From the NCBI GenBank assembly GCA_963737285.1, contig CAVTRT010000002.1, positions 2,170,001 through 2,234,000 on the forward strand: a DNA stretch of 64,000 bases, in the 5' to 3' direction. Source of the stretch: Trebonia sp963737285. Its GTDB lineage: Bacteria > Actinomycetota > Actinomycetes > Streptosporangiales > Streptosporangiaceae. Every line of letters begins with the position of its first letter. Position 1 is the stretch's first letter. This document shows positions 1 to 8,010 of this stretch, piece after piece. Position numbers and translations under genes: made by a program. The notes under the pieces are model-generated. The model searched no databases, was not told the origin of the DNA, and saw only the letters and a program-made list of their open reading frames with translations.

Positions 1-57
1 CGCTGCACACCAGCGTCGGGCTCGGCAGTAGCTAATGCCATACGGTTCGCCCGCGCC

Positions 58-1488
58 CTAGTCTTCGGGTTCCTCCCGGTCTTCGCGCTCGCCTGCCCAC
101 GGATCGAAAAAGATTCGGTGGCCGCCCGCCGTGTCGGACTCGTCGATGACGGCGGGCATCGGTCCGCTCACCCGCGATCCCCCGCCGGTTGCGGCGGCGC
201 CGACGGCCTGCGGTACATCGGCTAGCACGGCTTCGGCGCGTGCGGCCTTCTCGATGCGCTTGACGTGGTGGCGCAGGATCAGCCAGTTCACCACTCCGGC
301 AGCTATGGCCCCGGTCACCCCTATCTCCAGCACCGCGACGACGCCCACGTCGGCGGCTGCCGGGCCGACCGTGCCTAGCCGCCCCGCGCCGAGCGGCCCG
401 CCGGAGAACTTCGCGAGCACCCCAATGACCGCGGCGGTAAGCGACCCGGTGAGCAGCCCCCACAGTGGCGCGGCCTCCAGGAACGGGGTAGGGGCGATCC
501 GCACGGTCATCACGCCTGCCAGCACCCCGGCCAGGTAGGGCGTGACCAGCACGAAGAACCCCAGCCACGCGGGAAACGCCGCCCCGGCGCCGACCGGCAG
601 ACCCGCGAGCATGGGGAAGGACGGGATCGCGCCGAGGGCCGACCCGTCGGGCGAGACCGCGGTCCCGACGCCGAACGAGAACCCGGGTCCGAGCATGTAG
701 GCGACGGCCCAGATGACGGAGTTGGGCAGATAGCTGATCCCGGCGAGCAGCAGCAGCAGCGAGCCAAACACCCCAGGGCTAAGCGCGTTGACTGCGCCCT
801 TGTAGGCGCCTAGATGGAGCAGGAGCGACGTGGCGGACACGAGCGCGCCCGCCGCCGTCATCATGGCCAGCGACGCAACCATGCCCAAGACGATCGAACG
901 GGGCCGCGGTGGCATCAGGCCGGCCAGCTTCCGCCACGGGGCGAGGCCGCGCGCGGCGCCGAACCCGCCAGCCACGAAGGCGATCAGGAAGCCGACGACG
1001 ACCGCCTGCCACAGCGACGGAGCCGCGACCGGGGTCCGGCTGCCCACCGCGACCGCCGCCGTGAACAGCGCGTAGGGGAAGGCGATCGCGAGCGCCGCGT
1101 GCCAGACGTGTCGCAGTCGCCGGACGTGTCCCTCACTGGTCAGCCACCGCCCGGCCCGCTCAAGCAATGCACCAGGCAGCAGCACCAGGCCCAGCGGGAG
1201 CAGCCCAACCCGCCCGACGCCGCGCACTGTGACCTCGACGTGATGCGCGACCAGCCACAGCAGTCCGGCCGAGCGGAGCGCTCCCGGCAGTCCACTGCCA
1301 ACGCCTACGTGCGGGGCAGTTATCCAGCCGATGACAGTGATCACCACGAGCATGGCAAGCCCGCTAGCAGCCGCCGCCAGTGCGGCGATCCCGCCAGCCA
1401 TCAGCATGGGGCGGGTCGGCAGCACGATTCCGGCTGAGCCGCGTGACCTCGGCGGTCGCCTGCCGGCGGAAGCACTCACAACGCCCAT
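58..1488 (-). CDS. DUF6350 polytopic membrane protein
   Basis: Predicted integral membrane protein of the actinobacterial DUF6350 family, about 476 residues if it starts at the ATG at 1488. The frame is a series of long Ala/Leu/Val/Gly-rich hydrophobic segments with short loops and a hydrophilic C-terminal tail. The frame stays open upstream to 1851, but that part is basic, low in hydrophobicity and overlaps a direct repeat, so I treat it as non-coding. It lies divergent from sucC, which is the usual actinobacterial arrangement beside the purine genes. Its molecular function is not established; a cell-envelope role is only a family-level guess. Confidence 0.75.
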   Translation of the reverse strand: MGVVSASAGRRPPRSRGSAGIVLPTRPMLMAGGIAALAAAASGLAMLVVITVIGWITAPHVGVGSGLPGALRSAGLLWLVAHHVEVTVRGVGRVGLLPLGLVLLPGALLERAGRWLTSEGHVRRLRHVWHAALAIAFPYALFTAAVAVGSRTPVAAPSLWQAVVVGFLIAFVAGGFGAARGLAPWRKLAGLMPPRPRSIVLGMVASLAMMTAAGALVSATSLLLHLGAYKGAVNALSPGVFGSLLLLLAGISYLPNSVIWAVAYMLGPGFSFGVGTAVSPDGSALGAIPSFPMLAGLPVGAGAAFPAWLGFFVLVTPYLAGVLAGVMTVRIAPTPFLEAAPLWGLLTGSLTAAVIGVLAKFSGGPLGAGRLGTVGPAAADVGVVAVLEIGVTGAIAAGVVNWLILRHHVKRIEKAARAEAVLADVPQAVGAAATGGGSRVSGPMPAVIDESDTAGGHRIFFDPWAGEREDREEPED

Positions 1489-1899
1489 CCTGGCAATGGA
1501 CCGGGCAAACAGCACGCCGCCACGCCGTTTTTCCTGGGGGATGCAAACCAATCCCCCAGACCCCCTGCCTTCTCGGGCTGGCCGCCGTAGCTCATCGGGC
1601 TGCGCCGCACGAGCCCCCTTGCGCTTCGCTTTCGGGGCCCGTGGCTCGCCCGATCGCGCAGGTGCTCGCTCGCTGGCGCTCGCTGCGCCGCGCGAGGGCA
1701 CCCGCCCGTAGCCTGACTGCCCTTCCCGTTCATCCGATCGGCCGGCGCTCGCTGCGCCGCGCGAGGGCACCCGCCGTATTGCTGGGGTTACCAACCTCAC
1801 AGGCCCCGAGCGACACACGTCGGTAACCTGGTCGGCGACCGGCCAGTCCACGGACTAGGCTGCTTGTGACCTAGGACAATCCCAAGAGACGGACCCCCA
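1489..1899. other. Intergenic region between DUF6350 gene and sucC
   Basis: About 410 bases without a convincing gene. It should hold the divergent promoters of the membrane protein gene and of sucCD. The left two thirds carry short GC-rich repeated words, including a perfect 32-base direct repeat. I cannot place promoter boxes with confidence. Confidence 0.5.
1675..1775. repeat. Two perfect 32-base direct repeats
   Basis: The same 32-base word, beginning ggcgctcgctgcgccgcgcg, occurs at 1675-1706 and 1744-1775, a period of 69 bases. The surrounding sequence repeats shorter cgctcgct and gcgccgcgcgag words. It looks like a small intergenic REP-like element and not coding sequence. Confidence 0.7.
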
Positions 1900-3093
1900 G
1901 TGGACCTGTTTGAGTTTCAGGCTAAGGAACTGTTCGCCGAGTACGGCGTCCCGGTTCCGAAGGACAAGGTCGCCAACACCGCCGAAGACGCCCGCGAGAT
2001 CACAGCCGCGTACGCGGCCGAGGGCATCGGTCAGGTCGTCGTGAAGGCGCAGGTGAAGGTCGGCGGCCGTGGTAAGGCCGGCGGCGTGAAACTGGCCGAC
2101 AGCCCGGCTGACGCCTATGAGAAGGCCGACAAGATCCTCGGCATGGACATCAAGGGCCACACGGTCCACCGGGTCCTGATCGCCGAAGCGACGGATATCA
2201 AGTCCGAGTACTACCTGTCGTTTCTCCTGGACCGCGCGAGCCGCACCTTCCTGTCGATCTGCTCCGTCGAGGGCGGCGTGGAGATCGAAGAAGTCGCCCA
2301 CACCAACCCCGACGCGATCGCGCGCATCCCGATCTCGCCGCTGACCGGCGTGGACCACGAGAAAGCGCTGGAGATCGTGCGGACTGGCCGCATCCCGCAA
2401 GAGGCACAGGAGGGCGCCGCGCTCCTCGCCGAACGCCTCTGGGCGATGTTCGTCGATGAGGACGCGACGCTCGCCGAGGTCAACCCGGTGGTGCTGACGC
2501 CGGACGGCAAGGTGCTCGCTCTGGACGGCAAGGTCACGCTGGACGACAACGCCGGCTTCCGCCAAGACCTGGCCAAGTTCGCCGACCTCGCGTCGACTGA
2601 CCCGCTTGAGGCGAAGGCCAAGGAGAAGCACCTTAACTACGTCAAGCTCGACGGCGCGGTTGGCATCATTGGAAACGGCGCTGGCCTGGTCATGTCCACG
2701 CTGGACGTGGTCGCTTACGCGGGTGAGGAGTTCGGTAACATCCGCCCCGCGAACTTCCTGGACATCGGCGGCGGTGCGTCCGCTGAGGTAATGGCCAACG
2801 GCCTGGAGATCGTGCTTTCCGACCCGGGCGTGAAGTCCGTATTCGTCAACGTCTTCGGCGGCATCACCGCCTGCGACGCGGTCGCCAACGGGATCATCTC
2901 CGCTGTCGCCCTGCTGAAGGAGCGCGGCGAGGTCGTTGACCGCCCCATCGTCGTTCGACTGGACGGCAACAAGGCGGCCGAGGGCCGCCAGATCCTGACC
3001 GGCGCCGGGCTGGCGATCGTCGAGCAGGCGGACACGATGGACGGTGCCGCCAAGCGGGCCGCCGAGCTGGCCAGCGCCGCGAAGGGAGCATAG
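1900..3093 (+). CDS. sucC: Succinyl-CoA ligase (ADP-forming) beta subunit
   Basis: Beta subunit of succinyl-CoA synthetase, 397 residues, the normal length. With SucD it converts succinyl-CoA, ADP (or GDP) and phosphate to succinate, CoA and ATP in the TCA cycle. The N-terminus (MDLFEFQAKELFAEYGVPVP) opens the ATP-grasp domain, which covers about residues 2-205; the ligase domain follows, with the family signature NVFGGITACDAVANGI near residue 310. The start is GTG. It ends one base before sucD, so the two are surely cotranscribed. Confidence 0.97.
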   Translation: MDLFEFQAKELFAEYGVPVPKDKVANTAEDAREITAAYAAEGIGQVVVKAQVKVGGRGKAGGVKLADSPADAYEKADKILGMDIKGHTVHRVLIAEATDIKSEYYLSFLLDRASRTFLSICSVEGGVEIEEVAHTNPDAIARIPISPLTGVDHEKALEIVRTGRIPQEAQEGAALLAERLWAMFVDEDATLAEVNPVVLTPDGKVLALDGKVTLDDNAGFRQDLAKFADLASTDPLEAKAKEKHLNYVKLDGAVGIIGNGAGLVMSTLDVVAYAGEEFGNIRPANFLDIGGGASAEVMANGLEIVLSDPGVKSVFVNVFGGITACDAVANGIISAVALLKERGEVVDRPIVVRLDGNKAAEGRQILTGAGLAIVEQADTMDGAAKRAAELASAAKGA

Positions 3094-3094
3094 G

Positions 3095-3982
3095 GTGGCA
3101 ATCTTCCTGACGCCCGAGAGCCGGATCCTGGTTCAGGGCATCACCGGCGGCGAGGGCCGCAAGCACGGCGCGCGAATGCTGGCCGCCGGCACCCAGGTGG
3201 TCGGGGGCACTAACCCGAAGAAGGCTGGCACGACCATCGAGCTGAACGGGACCGAGGTCCCGGTGTTCGGCACCGTGGCGGAGACGATGGCGCAGACCGG
3301 CGCGGACGTCTCGGTGATCTTCGTCCCGCCGGCCGGCGCGAAGGCCGCTGTCATCGAGGCGATCGACGCCGGGATCCCGCTCGCGATCGTGATCACCGAG
3401 GGCATCCCGGTGCACGACACCGCCGAGTTCTGGGCGTACGCCTGCGAGAAGGGCAACAAGACCCGGATCATCGGCCCGAACTGCCCCGGCCTCGCCTCCC
3501 CCGGCAAGTCCAACGCCGGCATCATCCCGGCGGACATCACGCCGGGAGGCAGGATCGGCCTGGTGTCAAAGTCGGGCACGCTGACCTACCAGATGATGTA
3601 CGAGCTGCGCGACATCGGTTTCTCTACCTGTGTCGGCATCGGCGGTGACCCGATCATCGGGACCACGCACATCGACTGCCTGGAGGCGTTCCAGAACGAC
3701 CCGGAGACCGACGTCATCGTGATGATCGGTGAGATCGGCGGTGACGCCGAGGAGCGCGCCGCCGCGTTCATCAGCGAGAACGTGACCAAGCCGGTCGTCG
3801 GCTACGTGGCCGGGTTCACCGCGCCTGAGGGCAAGACGATGGGCCACGCCGGCGCGATCATCTCCGGCTCGGCCGGCACCGCCCAGGCGAAGAAGGAAGC
3901 GCTGGAGAAGGTCGGCGTTCGCGTCGGGAAGACCCCGAGCGAAACCGCCATCCTCGCCCGAGAGGCCTACCGCTCGCTGTAG
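3095..3982 (+). CDS. sucD: Succinyl-CoA ligase alpha subunit
   Basis: Alpha subunit of succinyl-CoA synthetase, 295 residues from the GTG at 3095. It carries the CoA-binding Rossmann domain (VQGITGGEGRKHGARML, residues about 13-29) and the phosphohistidine region near GHAGAIISG, where the conserved histidine is transiently phosphorylated. The frame is open further upstream to 3044, but that stretch overlaps sucC and lacks homology; the GTG one base after the sucC stop gives the standard N-terminus VAIFLTPESRILVQG. A strong hairpin follows the stop. Confidence 0.97.
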   Translation: MAIFLTPESRILVQGITGGEGRKHGARMLAAGTQVVGGTNPKKAGTTIELNGTEVPVFGTVAETMAQTGADVSVIFVPPAGAKAAVIEAIDAGIPLAIVITEGIPVHDTAEFWAYACEKGNKTRIIGPNCPGLASPGKSNAGIIPADITPGGRIGLVSKSGTLTYQMMYELRDIGFSTCVGIGGDPIIGTTHIDCLEAFQNDPETDVIVMIGEIGGDAEERAAAFISENVTKPVVGYVAGFTAPEGKTMGHAGAIISGSAGTAQAKKEALEKVGVRVGKTPSETAILAREAYRSL

Positions 3983-3993
3983 CTGACCTTCGC

Positions 3994-4036
3994 ACCAGCC
4001 GCCTGGCACCGCTGCACGTGGTGCCGGGCGGCTGGT
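3994..4036 (+). terminator. Terminator hairpin after sucCD
   Basis: Arms 3994-4010 and 4020-4036 pair over 17 positions with one G-T wobble, around a 9-base loop, 11 bases after the sucD stop. There is only a short T run, as is common in actinomycetes. It may also stop transcription of the convergent gene at 4094. Confidence 0.75.
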
Positions 4037-4093
4037 TTACGGCCGGTGACTCGCGGGGGCAGGAATCCGGGAGATCTGGCAGGCCCCAGGAGA

Positions 4094-4504
4094 TCAGGCA
4101 GCGCGGTGGGGGCCGAACTGGTCGTTGACCCAGGTCACGATGTCGGTGATCGGGGCGCCTGGACCGAAGATCTTGGCCACGCCCAGGCCATAGAGGTCGG
4201 TGATGTCCGCAGCGGGGATTATGCCGCCGCCGAAGACGGTGATGTCCGCGGCGTCCTGTTCCTTCAACAGCTCAACGACGCGGGCAAAGACCGTCATGTG
4301 CGCGCCGGACAGTACGGACAGCCCGATGGCGTCCACGTCCTCCTGGATGGCGGCGGACACGATCTGCTCCGGGGTCTGGTGCAGGCCCGTGTAGATCACC
4401 TCGACGCCCGCGTCGCGCAGTGCGCGCGCGACCACCTTCGCGCCTCGGTCATGCCCGTCAAGGCCCGCCTTCGCCACGATCACCCGGATCTTGCTCGCCG
4501 TCAC
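4094..4504 (-). CDS. Cobalamin-binding domain protein, methylmalonyl-CoA mutase C-terminal type
   Basis: Stand-alone B12-binding subunit of about 136 residues, as found in split acyl-CoA mutases. The base-off/His-on signature is present: AKAGLDGHDRGAK holds the DxHxxG motif with the cobalt-liganding histidine, followed by LSVLSGAH and the GGGIIP loop. I chose the GTG at 4504 because a purine-rich AGGGAGAAG lies just upstream and the protein then begins at the first strand of the domain; the frame stays open to 4609. No catalytic mutase subunit is adjacent, so its partner must lie elsewhere. Which acyl-CoA it works on cannot be read from this domain alone. Confidence 0.9.
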   Translation of the reverse strand: MTASKIRVIVAKAGLDGHDRGAKVVARALRDAGVEVIYTGLHQTPEQIVSAAIQEDVDAIGLSVLSGAHMTVFARVVELLKEQDAADITVFGGGIIPAADITDLYGLGVAKIFGPGAPITDIVTWVNDQFGPHRAA

Positions 4505-4614
4505 TGCCCGCTTCTCCCTAGTGCCGTGCCCATCGACTATCGGACTCAGCGTAATGCGGGAGTAAGCATCGCCTCGTGTGAGGCTTGCCACTGTGCATCT
4601 TCGGGCCACCGCAC

Positions 4615-6183
4615 TCAGTAGACGCAGGGGATGCCGTACTTGGCGTTCGCCGTGACTGTTATCGTGCCGCCCTCGGTGTTGACCTGCCCTGGAGGGATCG
4701 ACGACGAGGGCGCCGGACCGCCAAGGGCCTGTGGCAGCGCGAGGGCATCGCCGCCGAGAATGACCTGCACGTGCCTGGCCCCGAGTGAGCCGCTCGCGGT
4801 CGCCGTCACGTTGAAATCCTTAGCGATCAGGGCGGCATTTGCTGAAGCTCCCGCGCCGTACGACACCGTGGTCAGGGCCTGCTGGTCAACCGCAGTCGCC
4901 ACGATGCCGGTCATGTATCCCTTGGCGGCGAGCGCCTGCGACGTCTGCCTGGCGAGTCCTGCCGTCTGGCCGCCGTTGTAGACGTTCACGGTGATGATGG
5001 ACGGTGGCGGCACCACGACGATGGCCCGCGCGGCGGCCTTCCTGTCCGTCGGCACGCTGGTCCTGCCCTTGCTGCCGCCACCCTTGCCTGGCGACGAGGA
5101 CGAACCTGGTGCCTGGTCGAACGCGCGGGCGACCTGGGACTGGATCACGACGGGGTTCACCGCCTCGACGTCTCCGATGGCGCCAACCGTCTTCGGCCCG
5201 GAGACCGGCGTCGTGTGGAAGGTGAGGTTCTGGCCGCTCAGCGCATCCATCTCGCCGGCGAACTGCAGCAGGTTCCAGCCCTTGCTGGTGATCATGTAAC
5301 TGCTCGCGAAGCTCAGCAGCGAGTTGAGCTGGCCGACGTCACTGAGCAAGCCCGCGGTCTTCAGCTTCCAGAGCACGTAGTCCAGCACGGCCTGCTGGCG
5401 GGCAGTCCGGTCCAGGTCACCGGCTGGGAGGTTGTCCCGTTCCCGGACGAACGACAGGGCTTGCGCGGCGTCCAGGTGCTGGTAGCCGGGCTTCAGGTCG
5501 GCACCGGAGTTCACGTCCGTCAGGTTCGTGCCGCCGTCATACGGCTTGACGCATACCTCGATTCCACCGAATTCCTGTGCGAGCTCGTAGTAGCCATCGA
5601 GGTTGAGCTCGGCGAACTTGTTGATCGTCTGCCCGGTCAGCGCCTCGACCGTCTGGACGGTAGCAAGCCGCCCCGCCTCGTTGCCTTCGAACTCCTGCTC
5701 CCGCGACGGCATGCTCGGGTCCGTCTGCAGGATCTGGTCGACCTTGGCGGCCATGGCGTAGCCGTAGGCGTTGTCGATCTTGCTCATCCGCGGCCCGAAG
5801 CCCATCGTGCCGTACATGTGCACGTAAGAGTCCCTGGGAATGGAGAAGCCGATCGCCTTCTGCCCGCCGGCGAAGATGTGGATGAGGATCAGGGTGTTGG
5901 TGGCGTCGCCGCCACTGCCCCCCACGTGCATGATGTCCTCAAGCGAGTGGGGCAGTGGCCTGCCGCTCCAGTACGTACGCGATTCCAGGCCCATGACCAG
6001 GATGTTCATCGAGCCGGTAGACGGCCCGCCCGCGAGCACGCCGGAACTGCCGGTGATCTCTGCCCTAGTCTGCGCATAGTAACCGACGCCCGCGACGAGC
6101 AGGACAAGCGAAGCCAGGCCACAGCTGAGTACGTACCCCGCCGTGCCCACCAGCGCCTTCCCACCATGCGATCCCGGCATCAC
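4615..6183 (-). CDS. LCP (LytR-CpsA-Psr) family protein with LytR_C domain
   Basis: Membrane-anchored, extracytoplasmic LCP protein of 522 residues. LCP enzymes move undecaprenyl-linked glycopolymers onto peptidoglycan. An N-terminal membrane segment lies at about residues 10-36. The LCP domain follows from NILVMGLESR (about 60), through FSIPRDSYVHM (about 113), to the arginine-rich FVRERDNLPAGDLDRTARQQ (about 245-265), which supplies the phosphate-binding arginines. After a Ser/Gly/Lys linker, a LytR_C domain begins near ITVNVYNGGQTAGLA (about 400). The length suits the actinobacterial LCP-LytR_C class. The gene is apparently monocistronic. Confidence 0.93.
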   Translation of the reverse strand: MMPGSHGGKALVGTAGYVLSCGLASLVLLVAGVGYYAQTRAEITGSSGVLAGGPSTGSMNILVMGLESRTYWSGRPLPHSLEDIMHVGGSGGDATNTLILIHIFAGGQKAIGFSIPRDSYVHMYGTMGFGPRMSKIDNAYGYAMAAKVDQILQTDPSMPSREQEFEGNEAGRLATVQTVEALTGQTINKFAELNLDGYYELAQEFGGIEVCVKPYDGGTNLTDVNSGADLKPGYQHLDAAQALSFVRERDNLPAGDLDRTARQQAVLDYVLWKLKTAGLLSDVGQLNSLLSFASSYMITSKGWNLLQFAGEMDALSGQNLTFHTTPVSGPKTVGAIGDVEAVNPVVIQSQVARAFDQAPGSSSSPGKGGGSKGRTSVPTDRKAAARAIVVVPPPSIITVNVYNGGQTAGLARQTSQALAAKGYMTGIVATAVDQQALTTVSYGAGASANAALIAKDFNVTATASGSLGARHVQVILGGDALALPQALGGPAPSSSIPPGQVNTEGGTITVTANAKYGIPCVY

Positions 6184-6378
6184 AGTGCTCCTCCACAGTC
6201 ACAGTGACCAGCGGTCAATGTGCCGAAGACTACCTGCCGATACAGTCCGGAGTCGCGTGATGACTTAGTGTGTAGCCTAGACAGCCAGCCTCTATACGAC
6301 ATCTTTGCAAAACTTGAAGTGGAAGCTCAGCGCTGATGGAGGCAAGCTGTCGAGGACATGCATTAAGGTCGGGGGGCA
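6184..6378. promoter_or_regulatory. Divergent promoter region
   Basis: About 195 bases between the LCP gene and the DUF6542 gene, locally richer in A/T than the surroundings. It must hold both promoters. I do not see boxes close enough to consensus to name. Confidence 0.4.
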
Positions 6379-7983
6379 ATGAGCACTCCAGCGGGGCCGG
6401 AGCCTCGACCCGGTTTCACTCCTCGCGGCGGCCAGGCCCGGCCCGGCCCGCGAGACGATTCTGGCTGGCCGGAAGACCGCCGTCGAACCAGCCGCGGCAG
6501 CCGCGGAAACGAGCCTGATCCCCGCGGGCCGACGCCGGGCGTGTCTGGCCGCGGCCCGCGAGGCGGTTCTCGCGACGCTGACCGTGATCTTGATGACTAC
6601 TGGCTCGGCACCCGGCAGGCCGGGTCGCGCGCGCCAGGCAGCCCGGCTGGGACCGGCAGCCGACCCCAGCCGGCCTTTACTCCCGCTAGGCGCGACTCCC
6701 CCGCCGGACGTGACCCGGCCTCCCGGGATTCAGCGACCCGCCGTCCCGACGATCGACGCCGTGGCGACCGAGACGGTAGCGACCGAGACCGCGGCGCCCG
6801 CACGCCGGGCGGCCCTGCCCAGGGGGGCCGTTACCCCCACGGCCGGGACCGGGCCGAACGTGACTGGCGCAGGGTCCCTGACGGCCGGGGCGGCTCCGGC
6901 CGTCCGAAGGGGCCAGGAAGCCGCCAGGACGCCCCGACGATGATTAGCGACCGTGGCCGGGCCTCGGCCGGGGCCGGCAAGAGACCCGTCAAGGCCACTG
7001 CGCGCACAGGCCTGCTCGGGAGTCCGGTACTTCGCTGGATCGCTACCTGGTCCACCCGCAGGGCCGCCCTGGTCCTTATCGCCTTTGCCCTGCTCAGCCT
7101 GGTCGCCACGATCGTCGTCGACCGTGACCCTGGCTTCCTGATCGGTATCCTCCTCATAATCGGGTCGGTGATCGCCGCCCTCGGCGCGCGGCGCGCGGTC
7201 CACCGGCTCATCCCGCTGCCGGCGCTGTCCTACCTCGCGGTGACCACCCTCGCGGGCGCCGTGCATGATCGGACAAACCTCAACAACACGAAGGAATTTG
7301 TCACAAGCTTCTTGACGTGGATCGGCAGTGCCTTCTTCGCGCTCGTCTGGGCCACAGCACTGGTGGCCGTGATCGCCGCCGCAGGCGGGGTAATAGCGTG
7401 GCGCAAGGGCGCTAGGTCGTCCCCCGCTGCCGGTCCGCAGACGACGCGCTCGGCCGCTGACCCCCCGCGCTCAGCCCCAGGACCCGGCCGCGATGCACGC
7501 ACTGCCGCGTCTCGTGCCCCCCGGCCTGCGCGCGGCGGGCGCGCCTTGCTGGATGCTTCCCGCGATCCGTACGGCGACCGGGCTCCTGGTGGCAATGCGT
7601 TCGACGACACTCACATCGTCCCGGACGCCTTCGACGAGGACACTCCAGGAACCAGGAATGCCCGGGACGACGACTCACGTGCCGGTGACGACCTTCGGGG
7701 CGCGCGCCCCGCTCGCGACGACCAAGACTCGCGAGATGACGGCGATTCCTGGGACGACCATGACCTGTGGGACGACCGCGACCCCCGGGACGACCGCGAC
7801 CAGCGGGACGACCGCGACCAGCGCTCCGAACGGGGCCGGCGCCCCACCCGGCTTCCACAGGGTGGGGAGGATCAGTGGGACGACGACCGTGGCGCCCACG
7901 ATGGCCGCGGACAGGATCCCTATTCAGAATCCCGCGGCGCCCGCCGCCCCCGCCCCACGGACGGCCCCCGCGATCTGTGGTGA
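6379..7983 (+). CDS. DUF6542-type membrane protein with disordered charged tails
   Basis: Protein of 534 residues in three parts. Residues 1-210 are a disordered Arg/Gly/Pro/Asp-rich tail. Residues about 215-340 hold four hydrophobic segments (AALVLIAFALLSLVATIVV; IGILLIIGSVIAALGARRAV; a weaker one; FFALVWATALVAVIAAAGGVIAW) matching the actinobacterial DUF6542 membrane domain. The C-terminal 190 residues are again disordered, with short Asp/Arg/Gln repeats such as DDRDQRDDRDQ. The start is the ATG after GGGGGG at 6372. Function is unknown; the family is typically seen in actinomycetes with unresolved envelope roles. Confidence 0.75.
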   Translation: MSTPAGPEPRPGFTPRGGQARPGPRDDSGWPEDRRRTSRGSRGNEPDPRGPTPGVSGRGPRGGSRDADRDLDDYWLGTRQAGSRAPGSPAGTGSRPQPAFTPARRDSPAGRDPASRDSATRRPDDRRRGDRDGSDRDRGARTPGGPAQGGRYPHGRDRAERDWRRVPDGRGGSGRPKGPGSRQDAPTMISDRGRASAGAGKRPVKATARTGLLGSPVLRWIATWSTRRAALVLIAFALLSLVATIVVDRDPGFLIGILLIIGSVIAALGARRAVHRLIPLPALSYLAVTTLAGAVHDRTNLNNTKEFVTSFLTWIGSAFFALVWATALVAVIAAAGGVIAWRKGARSSPAAGPQTTRSAADPPRSAPGPGRDARTAASRAPRPARGGRALLDASRDPYGDRAPGGNAFDDTHIVPDAFDEDTPGTRNARDDDSRAGDDLRGARPARDDQDSRDDGDSWDDHDLWDDRDPRDDRDQRDDRDQRSERGRRPTRLPQGGEDQWDDDRGAHDGRGQDPYSESRGARRPRPTDGPRDLW

Positions 7984-8010
7984 GGAGCCGTCAGCGAGTC
8001 GCGGCGCCCG

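Noticed and set aside
1489..1851. N-terminal extension of the DUF6350 frame
   Set aside because: Covers direct repeats, is basic and unlike a membrane protein start; ATG 1488 is a better choice.
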